The notes: generated by a model from the sequence alone, not told the origin. Counted from the stretch's first letter, positions 34,636 through 43,047 are shown. The stretch: 64,000 bases of DNA from Eubacterium sp. MSJ-33 (GCF_022174665.1 NZ_CP076562.1:1534501-1598500); one strand, 5' to 3'. Made by a program: numbers and translations.

Positions 34636-35259
34636 TTAATTATTGTCAGTTTTCTCAAAAAGGTTCATATCATCCGTAAGATATCCATCTTGCGAAACAT
34701 CAGATAAACCCAGCAAGGACATTAAAGCAACATCAGACCAATATTTATTACTGAAAATCTGTAAGTCGTCTTTATGTTTTCGTATAACTCTTTCATAGCC
34801 AGCAGAATTATCATATACATGCAAAATATCACAAAGAGTAAAAAGTTTTTTTAGATTATCTAAAGATTTATAATATCTTGAAATTATTTTCTCCTCTGGT
34901 ACACTGTGTCCTCCATTCCCTACACGCATAGACACTCGCATAACATTAATCATAGGATCAGAGGTCAAAACAAAAATACATTTAACAAAATAACCAGACT
35001 TTTTCGCTTCTTTTATTATTTTGATTTTTCTCTCAGAAGACAGAACAGTTTCAAAAGTAAAATCTTGCTTTAATTCAATCATTTCATAACGGAGTTTATC
35101 AACGTATTCAGCAGCTGTTAAATTATCCATCTGTGTAGATGCAACAACATCATCAGCATTTGAGTACTTCCCAATAATAGGTATATATTTTGTTATTGTA
35201 CTTTTACCAGAACCATTAGGTCCAGCAAATACTAGCACCATTGGTTTCTTATTGAGCAT
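34636..35259 (-). CDS. Zeta-toxin family kinase
   Basis: A 207-aa P-loop protein: VLVFAGPNGSGKSTITKYIP gives Walker A near residue 10-20, NADDV follows, then FTFETVLSS (zeta-type sugar-nucleotide site) and a conserved RVGNGGHSVPEEKIISRYYKSL basic stretch. Zeta toxins phosphorylate UDP-N-acetylglucosamine and block cell-wall synthesis. The ATG at 35259 has GGAGAGAGAAAAT before it and lies inside the end of the upstream 77-aa gene (11-base overlap), so the two are coupled as in toxin-antitoxin pairs. Toxicity is inferred. Confidence 0.85.
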   Translation of the reverse strand: MLNKKPMVLVFAGPNGSGKSTITKYIPIIGKYSNADDVVASTQMDNLTAAEYVDKLRYEMIELKQDFTFETVLSSERKIKIIKEAKKSGYFVKCIFVLTSDPMINVMRVSMRVGNGGHSVPEEKIISRYYKSLDNLKKLFTLCDILHVYDNSAGYERVIRKHKDDLQIFSNKYWSDVALMSLLGLSDVSQDGYLTDDMNLFEKTDNN

Positions 35260-35482
35260 ATTTTCTCTCTCCATTGGCATACTCTAAGTATGCTTTCTTT
35301 TTCTCGTCATCATAATAAGCGACAGGGTTTCCTAAAAATTTTGCTTTTTCAATAGCTGCCCTAGCAGCTTCTTTGGCACGTCGATCCATTTCTTTATCGC
35401 CATCTGTTAGATAAACTGATGGATCTTCGTCTTGAACGATAGTGATTTTAATTCCATTTTTATATAAAACGCGCTTAGCCAT
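35249..35482 (-). CDS. Small partner (probable antitoxin) of the zeta toxin
   Basis: A 77-aa protein from the ATG at 35482 (GGGGTGATAAA before it). It begins MAKRVLYKNGIKITIVQDED, continues with a lysine/alanine-rich helix DRRAKEAARAAIEKAKFLG and ends AYLEYANGERKYAQ. There is no resemblance to classic epsilon. Small proteins of this type stand before zeta toxins in Clostridia and are presumed antitoxins; that is inference from position, overlap and size. An extended -10, TGCTATAAT (35514-35519 for the hexamer), lies upstream. Confidence 0.72.
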   Translation of the reverse strand: MAKRVLYKNGIKITIVQDEDPSVYLTDGDKEMDRRAKEAARAAIEKAKFLGNPVAYYDDEKKKAYLEYANGERKYAQ

Positions 35483-35513
35483 TTTATCACCCCACATAAT
35501 TTTATTTATAACT

Positions 35514-35522
35514 ATTATAGCA
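35514..35522 (-). promoter_or_regulatory. Extended -10 promoter of the zeta operon
   Basis: TATAAT at 35514-35519 preceded by TGC on the minus strand; the -35 region is poor. The 60 bases around it are repeated imperfectly at 35991-36051 in front of the nucleotidyltransferase remnant. Confidence 0.5.
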
Positions 35523-35566
35523 ATTTCCATACAAAAAATCCACTTATTATCCCATTTTTATTATCA

Positions 35567-35653
35567 CACTTAAATTGAAAAAGGGATGGCAAAAGCCACC
35601 CCGAATTACTTAAGTGAATGAAAGAACTGAAAGGCATTTCTACATTTCAATCC
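35567..35653 (-). ncRNA. Two-hairpin RNA element, copy C
   Basis: Minus strand: hairpin 2 GGATTGAAA / TTTCAGTTC (35624-35653, wobble pairs included), linker TTTCATTCACTTAA, inner hairpin GGGGTGGC / GCCATCCC then TTTTTC, outer pairing CACTTAA with TTAAGTG. It lies upstream of the zeta operon promoter and downstream of the nucleotidyltransferase remnant. Homology to copy A continues to its right through the promoter at 35692. Confidence 0.65.
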
Positions 35654-35691
35654 TGATTGATTATTATTAATTTGCTTTATTTATTAAATTC

Positions 35692-35720
35692 TTGACCATA
35701 CTTTTCTCCCATGATAAAAT
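35692..35720 (+). promoter_or_regulatory. Duplicate of the zinc-ribbon gene promoter
   Basis: TTGACC (35692-35697), 17 bases, TAAAAT (35715-35720), then the GGGGATT direct repeat and AAAGGAGAGAAAGT-ATG, matching 32857-32964. Beyond the ATG at 35795 the sequence is unrelated and runs antisense into the nucleotidyltransferase remnant, so the promoter has lost its gene. Confidence 0.6.
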
Positions 35721-35823
35721 ATTGCCAAATTAAGGGGGATTTTGTAGGGGATTATCTACATTACACTACTTTCTCCCTGGAAAGGAGAGAAAGTATGGAT
35801 CAAGCATTTAGTCGCTATGACAA

Positions 35824-35979
35824 TCACATTATTAAAACCATATCCAAATCAGAATCATCTTGCTGCTCGTTTCGCGCATAGGAACCATATAAAATAACAA
35901 AAGCCAAAGCACTACCATAAACTTTACGATACTATTCGACGACTTTTTTACACACTGAAGATACTTTTGTTGCGTTCAT
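35824..35979 (-). pseudogene. Remnant of MNT-type nucleotidyltransferase (MntA-like antitoxin)
   Basis: A start codon at 35979 with GGGAGGTATATTT opens MNATKVSSVCKKVVE, then an in-frame TAG, then YRKVYGSALAFVILYGSYAR and NEQQDDSDLDMVLIM before TGA. GSYAR...DSDLD is the nucleotide-binding signature (GSxxRGxxxxxSDxD) of minimal nucleotidyltransferases, the antitoxin half of HEPN-MNT pairs. The frame has one nonsense codon and is cut where the duplicated copy C segment begins. No HEPN gene remains. Confidence 0.72.
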
Positions 35980-36058
35980 AAATATACCTCCCTACATAAT
36001 TTTATTTACATTTGTTATAACAATTCTGCTAGAGAAAATCCATCTATTTATATGAAAA

Positions 36059-36223
36059 TCAGTAATCTTTATCATATTCCCCTTCTGTTGACTCACACCA
36101 AATACAATACTTCATCTCATAATCTTCAACAGTAACCATGGATCCATTCTGGCTTGTTATTTGACGGAAGATTAATCTCTCACGAATTGCTAATTTCCCA
36201 GAATGACACCCGTGTTTTTCTAT
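36059..36223 (-). pseudogene. Possible 3' remnant of an unknown gene
   Basis: An open frame without a start codon ends in TGA at 36059. It reads IEKHGCHSGKLAIRERLIF, later VEDYEMKYCIWCESTEGEYD. It has cysteine and histidine residues and non-random composition but matches nothing I recognise. An internal ATG could give a 26-aa peptide, but without a good ribosome site. It lies between the nucleotidyltransferase remnant and the rplQ terminator, at the edge of the island. Confidence 0.35.
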
Positions 36224-36234
36224 TTATTTCTATA

Positions 36235-36251
36235 AATATTAGTCTAATATT
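36235..36251. other. 17-bp perfect palindrome at the island edge
   Basis: AATATTAG-T-CTAATATT is an 8-1-8 palindrome in AT-rich DNA about 80 bases from the rplQ terminator. It could be an operator or a recombination site; chance cannot be excluded in such AT-rich sequence. Confidence 0.4.
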
Positions 36252-36332
36252 GAAAAACAGGTTTTTAAATGTAAGCTAAAACTATTAAAAACACATTCAT
36301 TTTTATACATAAAATGAAAAAATTACTGATAT

Positions 36333-36372
36333 AAAACCAGACGGGTTGTCTTCCGACAACCCGTCTGGTTTT
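36333..36372. terminator. Terminator of the S10-spc-alpha superoperon
   Basis: AAAACCAGACGGGTTGTC and GACAACCCGTCTGGTTTT form a perfect stem with a TTCC loop. On the minus strand TTTTATAT follows. It lies 8 bases after the rplQ stop and separates the superoperon from the island and the ecf genes. Confidence 0.93.
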
Positions 36373-36379
36373 ATATAGA

Positions 36380-36916
36380 TTAAACTAACTCAAGAATAAC
36401 CTTCATAGCACCGTCACCACGACGCTCGCCAATCTTAACGATACGTGTGTAACCACCCTTGCGGCTAGCATACTTTGCTGCATACTCGTCGAAGAGCTTT
36501 GCTGTAAGATCTACCTTCTTTGTAGTTGCTTTCTTTCCTGCAGCATCTGTAGGAACTTCAACTACCGGGTAGAGAACCTTAAGCATCTGACGTCTAGCGT
36601 GCAGTCTGGAAGGCTGATCCTTCTTAACCGTCTTCTCAACTTCGTCGTACTGTGTAACCTTCTTGCCATCTACAACTTCCTTGATACGCTTGCCATCTTT
36701 ATCCTTCTTAGCAACCTTAGCTGTTACCTTGATCTCGTCGAAGTTATCCTTCTCCTTAACAGCAAGTGTGATAAGGTGCTCAGCGATCTTACGAACTTCC
36801 TTCGCTCTAGCCTCTGTTGTCTCAATCTTTCCATGATAGAGAAGCTGTGTTACCTGATTACGAAGTAATGCAATTCTCTGATCAGACTTTTTACCAAGTT
36901 TTCTATACATTGCCAT
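36380..36916 (-). CDS. rplQ: 50S ribosomal protein L17
   Basis: 178 aa, clearly longer than the 120 residues of B. subtilis L17. The core is normal: [18 protein letters not shown] at the start, [29 protein letters not shown] and the C-terminal [17 protein letters not shown]. Two lysine-rich insertions (about residues 62-98 and 118-140) explain the extra length. Last gene of the superoperon, 103 bases after rpoA. Confidence 0.97.
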   Translation of the reverse strand: MAMYRKLGKKSDQRIALLRNQVTQLLYHGKIETTEARAKEVRKIAEHLITLAVKEKDNFDEIKVTAKVAKKDKDGKRIKEVVDGKKVTQYDEVEKTVKKDQPSRLHARRQMLKVLYPVVEVPTDAAGKKATTKKVDLTAKLFDEYAAKYASRKGGYTRIVKIGERRGDGAMKVILELV

Positions 36917-37019
36917 TTTAATTTTCCTCCTTACCCTTTCGGGTCTTCACTTTGCTTACTAATCCTTCAGCTTAAGTGGATATGTAATAGGGGCCTCCCT
37001 ATTACGGTCTCTGTGTAAT

Positions 37020-37976
37020 TTACTCATCACCAGTACGAAGTGACAAACCAAGTTCTTTTAATTTAGCATAAACTTCATCGAGAGACTTACGACCAAGGTT
37101 ACGAACCTTCATCATATCGTCCGGAGTCTTATTTGTCAATTCTTCAACTGTATTAATACCTGCTCTCTTCAAGCAGTTATAAGAACGAACGGAAAGCTCC
37201 AATTCGTCGATACTCATCTCAAGTACCTTTTCCTTCTGATCATCTTCCTTCTCTACCATAACGTCTACAGACTTGGCATTCTCAGAAAGATCAATGAACA
37301 GATTCAAATGCTCACTAAGCACCTTTGCGGCAAGGCTAACAGCCTCATCCGGTGCCAATGTACCATTTGTAAACACATCAAGTGTAAGCTTGTCATAATC
37401 TGTAACCTGTCCAACACGTGTATTCTGAACTGTCAGATTTACACGCTCAACAGGTGTATAGATGGAATCAACAGCGATTGCATCAATAGAGGAATCAAGA
37501 CCTTTATTCTTATCAGAACCTACATAACCTCTACCGTTTGTAATCAGAAGCTCCATCTCAAGCTTTGCTTCTGGACCACTCAGATTAGCGATTACAAGAT
37601 CCTTGTTCAAGATCTCAAGATCTCCATCTACCTGAATATCACCAGCTGTCACAACCTTATCACCTGAAGCATCAATGTATGCAACCTTAGGCTCATTTGT
37701 AGTAGAGTTATTCTTGATGCAGAGATCCTTGATGTTCATCACAATTTCTGTTACATCTTCCTTTACTCCCGGAAGAGATGAGAACTCATGCAGAACGCCC
37801 TTGATCTTGATCTGGCTGACTGCAGTTCCCGGAAGAGATGACAACATAATTCTGCGAAGAGAATTACCAAGTGTGATGCCATAGCCTCTTTCCAACGGTT
37901 CTACTACGAACTTACCATATTTGTTATCGTCTGAAATCTCTGCGATTTCAATTCTAGGTTTCTCAAATTCAAACAC
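37020..37976 (-). CDS. rpoA: RNA polymerase alpha subunit
   Basis: 318 aa (314 in B. subtilis). The N-terminal assembly domain has [21 protein letters not shown] near residue 30-50, and the C-terminal domain (about 250-312) has [20 protein letters not shown] and [14 protein letters not shown], which bind UP elements and activators. Lies between rpsD and rplQ as usual. Confidence 0.98.
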   Translation of the reverse strand: MFEFEKPRIEIAEISDDNKYGKFVVEPLERGYGITLGNSLRRIMLSSLPGTAVSQIKIKGVLHEFSSLPGVKEDVTEIVMNIKDLCIKNNSTTNEPKVAYIDASGDKVVTAGDIQVDGDLEILNKDLVIANLSGPEAKLEMELLITNGRGYVGSDKNKGLDSSIDAIAVDSIYTPVERVNLTVQNTRVGQVTDYDKLTLDVFTNGTLAPDEAVSLAAKVLSEHLNLFIDLSENAKSVDVMVEKEDDQKEKVLEMSIDELELSVRSYNCLKRAGINTVEELTNKTPDDMMKVRNLGRKSLDEVYAKLKELGLSLRTGDE

Positions 37977-38036
37977 TACTGACCCTCCTTCTGGATAACT
38001 GGTGTTACTTAGCTACAAACCCTTTACTTACGCGAA

Positions 38037-38630
38037 TTACTTAGAGTACAACTCGACGATAAGTGTATCGTTTACAGGTACGTCAATCTGCTCTCTGAGT
38101 GGAAGTTCCTTAACAGTTCCTGTCAATGTCTCAACATCAGACTCCATCCATGCCGGAGCAACTACACCTGCGTTCGCTTCTACGATATTCTTAAATCCCT
38201 GAAGAGACTTGCTCTTCTCCTTGATTTCGATCTTATCACCAGCACTGATCTTGTATGAAGGAATATTTACGCACTTGCCATTAACTAATACATGCTTGTG
38301 ATCAACAATCTGTCTTGCCTCACGTCTTGTTCTTGCAAATCCCATACGGAAAACAACGTTATCCAATCTGGACTCAAGAAGGATCATAAGGTTTGGTCCT
38401 GTAAGACCCGGCATACGCTCTGCCTTTGCATATAAGTTACGGAAAGGCTTCTCAAGCATACCATAAATAAACTTAGCCTTCTGCTTCTCACGAAGCTGTA
38501 AACCGTACTCACTTACTTTTCTATTTGCTCTGGTCAATTTTCTTCTTGACTTCTTATTTACACCGAGAACGACTGGATCCATATCTAAGGATCTACATCT
38601 CTTGAGAATAGGTGTTCTATCTACTGCCAT
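38037..38630 (-). CDS. rpsD: 30S ribosomal protein S4
   Basis: 197 aa. The start at 38630 ([16 protein letters not shown]) has AAGGAGGTACATGATA in front; in-frame upstream ATGs are too close to the site. The N-terminus lacks the zinc-binding cysteines found in the C+ form. The S4 RNA-binding domain is clear in [20 protein letters not shown] and [15 protein letters not shown]. Primary 16S rRNA binder and assembly starter. In alpha-operon position. Confidence 0.97.
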   Translation of the reverse strand: MAVDRTPILKRCRSLDMDPVVLGVNKKSRRKLTRANRKVSEYGLQLREKQKAKFIYGMLEKPFRNLYAKAERMPGLTGPNLMILLESRLDNVVFRMGFARTRREARQIVDHKHVLVNGKCVNIPSYKISAGDKIEIKEKSKSLQGFKNIVEANAGVVAPAWMESDVETLTGTVKELPLREQIDVPVNDTLIVELYSK

Positions 38631-38650
38631 TATCATGTACCTCCTTATTA

Positions 38651-39049
38651 TTAGACTCTTCTTCTCTTTGGTGGACGACATCCGTTATGTGGAACCGGAG
38701 TTACGTCTCTGATACTTAATACTTCCAAACCGCAAGCTGCGAGAGCACGGATAGCTGCCTCTCTGCCTGAACCAGGTCCCTTAACCATAACATCTACAGA
38801 CTTCAATCCGTAAGGAAGAGCTGCCTTTGTAGCTGTCTCTGCTGCCATCTGTGCAGCATATGGTGTAGACTTTCTGGAACCTCTGAATCCAAGTCCACCT
38901 GCACTTGCCCAAGATAAAGCATTACCTTCGGCATCTGTCAATGTAACGATTGTATTGTTAAAAGATGACTGAATATGAGCCTGTCCACGATCAACATTCT
39001 TTCTAACACGCTTCTTAGCCACTTTCTTAGTAGTAACTTTCTTAGCCAT
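38651..39049 (-). CDS. rpsK: 30S ribosomal protein S11
   Basis: 132 aa, platform protein. [20 protein letters not shown] and the basic C-terminus ending [17 protein letters not shown] are typical. 15 bases after rpsM, 20 before rpsD. Confidence 0.98.
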   Translation of the reverse strand: MAKKVTTKKVAKKRVRKNVDRGQAHIQSSFNNTIVTLTDAEGNALSWASAGGLGFRGSRKSTPYAAQMAAETATKAALPYGLKSVDVMVKGPGSGREAAIRALAACGLEVLSIRDVTPVPHNGCRPPKRRRV

Positions 39050-39064
39050 TAACCTGAACCTCCA

Positions 39065-39433
39065 TTACTTCTTCTTATTTGCTACTGTTTTCTTAGGACC
39101 CTTACGAGTTCTTGCATTTGTCTTTGTCTTCTGTCCACGAACAGGTAATCCTCTTCTGTGACGGATACCACGGTAGCAACCGATTTCCTGTAAACGCTTA
39201 ATGTTAAGAGCTACTTCTCTACGCAGATCACCTTCTACGACCTGAGTTTCGTTGATAACTTCGCTGAGTCTCTTAACCTCATCGTCAGTCAGATCACGAA
39301 CTCTTGTGTCCGGATTTACGTTTGCTTCTTTCAGAATTCTTGTAGCTGATGTTCTTCCTATACCATAAATATAGGTAAGTCCGATTTCGATTCGCTTTTC
39401 TCTTGGTAAATCAACACCTGAAATACGAGCCAT
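39065..39433 (-). CDS. rpsM: 30S ribosomal protein S13
   Basis: 122 aa, at the head of the 30S subunit. The start at 39433 ([20 protein letters not shown]) has ACGGAGGTATAACAAGA before it; the longer open frame upstream is the leader region. [14 protein letters not shown] is the conserved tRNA-contacting part. The gene is preceded by an unusual 309-base gap. Confidence 0.98.
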   Translation of the reverse strand: MARISGVDLPREKRIEIGLTYIYGIGRTSATRILKEANVNPDTRVRDLTDDEVKRLSEVINETQVVEGDLRREVALNIKRLQEIGCYRGIRHRRGLPVRGQKTKTNARTRKGPKKTVANKKK

Positions 39434-39743
39434 TCTTGTTATACCTCCGTAAAATAACTTAATGAAACAATTTTTGACACATGCTATGTGTCCAGCCGCT
39501 TTTATCAACTCCAGCCAAGAGTTGATGTCCGTTGTCGTCCACCCGAATACCGGCGTGGCGTCAATCGTAGTTGGTATGTAATGTGGAATACCATTACACG
39601 CACAAATACAAGGCATAGTTATAGATGGGCTATCATCCTACATACCTTGTTCCAACTGTCCTGTCAGATTGTAAGACCTAATGTCTAACAATGACCCATG
39701 TTCTGCCTGCTGTTAATGACGAAACAGCAAAATACGACATGAA
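39434..39743 (-). promoter_or_regulatory. Structured 309-base leader between rpmJ and rpsM
   Basis: No gene is seen. The minus strand can form several hairpins: GCTGTT...AACAGC, ATTGTTAGAC / GTCTTACAAT (39668-39692, 9 of 10 paired), GTAATG...CATTAC, CAACTC...GAGTTG and GACACA...TGTGTC. The last two lie just before rpsM. No convincing promoter was found. It may be a ribosomal-protein leader or a processing region; this is inference. Confidence 0.5.
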
Positions 39744-39857
39744 TTAACCCTGACGCTGTTTGTGCTTTGGATTTTCGCAGATTATACGAATACTGCCTTT
39801 TCTTTTAATGACTTTGCACTTATCGCAAATTGGTTTAACTGATGCTCTAACCTTCAT
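39744..39857 (-). CDS. rpmJ: 50S ribosomal protein L36 (zinc-binding form)
   Basis: 37 aa, [20 protein letters not shown] and on. Zinc ligands Cys11, Cys14, Cys27 and His32 are all present. Start at 39857 has GGAAAGGAGAGTATTTTA before it. Confidence 0.97.
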   Translation of the reverse strand: MKVRASVKPICDKCKVIKRKGSIRIICENPKHKQRQG

Positions 39858-39940
39858 TAAAATACTCTCCTTTCCAAAAAGTCCGCTACGAAAACCTATG
39901 ATACCATTTTCCATAGCGAAATGCAAGTGAAAATGTAAAT

Positions 39941-40159
39941 TTATTTTGCTCTCCAAGTGATTCTTCCTTTTGTAAGGTCATATGGAGATAAAACCACTGT
40001 TACTTTGTCGCCCGGAAGGATCTTAATATAATTCATTCTGAGCTTTCCGCTGATATGGGCAAGTACTTTCAACCCATTCTCTAATTCTACCTGAAACATT
40101 GCATTTGGAAGCTTCTCCAATACGGTTCCTTCCATTTCGATTTCGTCTGCCTTTGGCAT
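39941..40159 (-). CDS. infA: Translation initiation factor IF-1
   Basis: 72 aa, an OB-fold that blocks the A site during initiation. [19 protein letters not shown] and [20 protein letters not shown] are conserved throughout. Between map (17 bases) and rpmJ (83 bases), the usual place; the KOW protein often found after map is absent. Confidence 0.98.
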   Translation of the reverse strand: MPKADEIEMEGTVLEKLPNAMFQVELENGLKVLAHISGKLRMNYIKILPGDKVTVVLSPYDLTKGRITWRAK

Positions 40160-40176
40160 ATCATATCCTCCTTTAA

Positions 40177-40944
40177 TTATAATTCAATTCCCTCTGCCCG
40201 CGATAAGATCTCCGGATCTCCGTCGGTAATCAGCACGGTATTCTCATAATGTGCGGAACGTGAGCCGTCCATTGTCACAACAGTCCAGCCATCGTTCAGC
40301 CAGCCGACTGCATAGCCTCCGATATTAATCATCGGCTCGATTGCTATGACCATCCCCGGTTTCAGCTTTGGTCCTTTAAACAGTTTGGGATAGTTCGGAA
40401 CATTTGGATCTTCGTGGAGATGCGCTCCGACACCATGTCCAACCAGATCTCGTACAGCCGAATATCCTCTTTTTGTAACATACCCAAAAACCGCCTTGGA
40501 TATATCATTTATATGATTACCCGCTCTACACTGTGCAAGCGCCTGAAAAAAACTTTCCTTTGTTACCTGAATCAATTGTTCAGACTCCGGATTGATCTTC
40601 CCGACGCCATACGTTCTTGCAGAATCCGAGTGATATCCCTTGTATATAACTCCGGCATCGAGACTTACGATATCGCCTTCCTGCAGAATTCTTTCTCTCG
40701 AAGGAATACCATGTACAACCTCGTCGTTGACAGATACACAGATGGACGCCGGATACCCCTGATAATTCAGAAAAGACGGTTCACATCCGCAACTTCGGAT
40801 AAATTCCTCACCACATTTGTCAATCTCATATGTGGATATGCCCGGTTTTATAATTTTCTTCAGTTCCTCATGCGTCCGGGCGAGAATTTCTCCCGCCTTA
40901 CGCATAAGTTCTATCTCTTGTTCTGTTTTGATTATGATCGCCAT
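40177..40944 (-). CDS. map: Methionine aminopeptidase type I
   Basis: Removes the N-terminal methionine from new proteins; 255 aa. The five metal ligands are visible: Asp in VSLDAGV, Asp in [11 protein letters not shown], His in [13 protein letters not shown], Glu in [10 protein letters not shown] and Glu in [11 protein letters not shown]. The start at 40944 has CGGAGTTCAAA before it. Between adk and infA in the spc operon. Confidence 0.97.
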   Translation of the reverse strand: MAIIIKTEQEIELMRKAGEILARTHEELKKIIKPGISTYEIDKCGEEFIRSCGCEPSFLNYQGYPASICVSVNDEVVHGIPSRERILQEGDIVSLDAGVIYKGYHSDSARTYGVGKINPESEQLIQVTKESFFQALAQCRAGNHINDISKAVFGYVTKRGYSAVRDLVGHGVGAHLHEDPNVPNYPKLFKGPKLKPGMVIAIEPMINIGGYAVGWLNDGWTVVTMDGSRSAHYENTVLITDGDPEILSRAEGIEL

Positions 40945-40964
40945 TTTGAACTCCGATACAGATA

Positions 40965-41606
40965 TTAACCTAAAATAGCTACAATCGCATCAAATACATC
41001 CTTCATGTCCTTTGTTCCATCTACCTCGGCGATAACACCCTTCTTTGTATAGAAGTCAATGAGCGGCTGTGTCTGCTCATGGTAAACCTTTAAACGATTC
41101 AGGACTGTCTCCGGCTTATCGTCATCACGCAGGATCAAGTCAGCACCACAAGTATCACACTTGCCTTCTACCTTTGTTGGATTGTATACGATATGATAAG
41201 TTGCGCCACATCCTACACACGCACGTCTGCCAGACATTCTATTTACAATGTTCTCATCCGGTACTTCTACATTCACAGCATAGTCGATTTTCTCGCCATT
41301 TGCAGCAAGTGCAGCATCAAGAGCCTCCGCCTGTGGAATCGTTCTTGGGAATCCGTCCAGGATATATCCGTTCTTGCAGTCATCTGCCTTAAAACGATCC
41401 ATGATCAGGTCTACAACCAGTTCATCCGGAACAAGCAGTCCCTTGTCCATGTATTCCTTAGCCTTTGCACCAAGTTCTGTACCGTTCTTGATGTTCGCAC
41501 GGAAGATATCACCCGTTGAAATGTGTGGGATTCCGTACTTTTCAGCTAACATCTTTGCCTGTGTTCCTTTACCTGCACCAGGTGCGCCTAACATAATAAT
41601 CTTCAA
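40965..41606 (-). CDS. adk: Adenylate kinase (zinc lid form)
   Basis: Interconverts ATP+AMP and 2 ADP; 213 aa. Starts with TTG at 41606, chosen because GGAGGGACAATAAT precedes it and the family start (K)[14 protein letters not shown] follows at once. The lid carries CVGCG and CDTCG, four cysteines for zinc, as in Gram-positive enzymes. 126 bases after secY, 20 before map. Confidence 0.97.
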   Translation of the reverse strand: MKIIMLGAPGAGKGTQAKMLAEKYGIPHISTGDIFRANIKNGTELGAKAKEYMDKGLLVPDELVVDLIMDRFKADDCKNGYILDGFPRTIPQAEALDAALAANGEKIDYAVNVEVPDENIVNRMSGRRACVGCGATYHIVYNPTKVEGKCDTCGADLILRDDDKPETVLNRLKVYHEQTQPLIDFYTKKGVIAEVDGTKDMKDVFDAIVAILG

Positions 41607-41732
41607 ATTATTGTCCCTCCATACTTTCATTCTCTTTGTCTCTTTGCCTTTTGGTTCCACAAAATTAATTTCCCTATAACCAGGAATAGGAATGTATCCA
41701 TAGGATACACTCCTGCTTCCTTTTATCGACAT

Positions 41733-43046
41733 TTAATCATTCAAGAATCCTGAATAATTACGTACAATCATCTTAGACTCGATCTGATCAATCGTCTCAA
41801 GAACTACACCTACAATAATAATCAATGAAGTTCCGCCGAATGATACATTTGCTCCAAACATTCCGTTAAAGAAGATTGGGATAATCGCAACGATCAACAA
41901 ACCAACCGCACCGATAAATACGATGTAATTCAGTATTTTATTCAAATAATCCTGTGTAGGTTTACCAGGACGAATACCCGGAATAAATCCGCCGCCCTTC
42001 TTTAAGTTATTTGCAACCTCCATCGGATTAAATGTAACCGATGTATAGAAATATGCAAAGAATACAACTAACAGGATATAAACTATCAGACCTATGTTCG
42101 CCCATGGATATGCAGGATTAAACCAATAATTGGAATTCATGCCTCTTAAAATCTTTGCCCATACACCACTGGTATTGATGCTGAATAAGTTTACAACTAC
42201 CATTGGTACGGAAAGAATCGATGAAGCGAAGATGACCGGGATAACGCTGGATGTATTAACCTTCAGAGGAATATGACTCTGCTGGCCGCCCATCATTCTT
42301 CTTCCCTGCACCTTCTGTGCATGCTGTACCGGAATCTTTCTGACACCGCCCTGTAACAATACAACCAATACAGTCGTTACAAGAATAACAGCTAAGATAA
42401 TTGCTGCTGCAATTACCTGATCTACAATATCCTGACCCTTCATGAACTTTGTATATAAATCTGAAAAATCGCTTGGCATTCTGGATACGATGTTTATCAA
42501 CAGGATAATAGAAATACCGTTGCCAACACCTTTTTCCGTCACGCGTTCACCAAGCCACATAACAAATGCACTACCGGTTGTAAGCGTTACGATAACCAGA
42601 AGATAACCAAGTGGTCCGGTAACTGTCATATAATGTCCACGGCCGAAACCGATGACAAGTCCGAGACTCTCAATTACAGCCAAGAAAATTGTTACATATC
42701 TTGTAATAGCTGTAATCTTCTTTCTTCCATCTTCTCCATCCTTCTGCATCTCTTCCAATGCCGGAATTGCAATCGTAAGAAGCTGAATAATAATGGAAGA
42801 AGTAATATATGGTGTTACATTCAATGCAAAAATAGACATCTGCGTGAAAGAACCACCGGTGAACGAACTCAGGAAGCTATTTGCATCACCGAGTGCGCTC
42901 TCCAGATATTCTTTAATTGCAAGTGTGTTCAATCCAGGAACTGGAATCAATGAACCCAAACGGATGACTATCAGGACAAAGAATGTAAAGAGCAATCCCA
43001 TACGGATCTCTTTGACCTTAAAAGCGTCACGCAAGGTTTTGAACAT
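41733..43046 (-). CDS. secY: Preprotein translocase subunit SecY
   Basis: Central channel of the Sec translocon; 437 aa, ten membrane segments. Plug and pore words such as RLGSLIPVPGL near the N-terminus, GMNSNYW / NPMEVANNLKKGGGFIPGIRPG in the second half and the closing IESKMIVRNYSGFL are typical. One base after the rplO stop. Confidence 0.98.
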   Translation of the reverse strand: MFKTLRDAFKVKEIRMGLLFTFFVLIVIRLGSLIPVPGLNTLAIKEYLESALGDANSFLSSFTGGSFTQMSIFALNVTPYITSSIIIQLLTIAIPALEEMQKDGEDGRKKITAITRYVTIFLAVIESLGLVIGFGRGHYMTVTGPLGYLLVIVTLTTGSAFVMWLGERVTEKGVGNGISIILLINIVSRMPSDFSDLYTKFMKGQDIVDQVIAAAIILAVILVTTVLVVLLQGGVRKIPVQHAQKVQGRRMMGGQQSHIPLKVNTSSVIPVIFASSILSVPMVVVNLFSINTSGVWAKILRGMNSNYWFNPAYPWANIGLIVYILLVVFFAYFYTSVTFNPMEVANNLKKGGGFIPGIRPGKPTQDYLNKILNYIVFIGAVGLLIVAIIPIFFNGMFGANVSFGGTSLIIIVGVVLETIDQIESKMIVRNYSGFLND

Positions 43047-43047
43047 A

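Noticed and set aside
35795-35881. 28-aa frame starting MDQAFSRYDNH after the duplicated promoter and ribosome site
   Set aside because: It is the antisense of the nucleotidyltransferase remnant, whose GSYAR...DSDLD motif is clearly the real sense. The good ribosome site came with the duplication.
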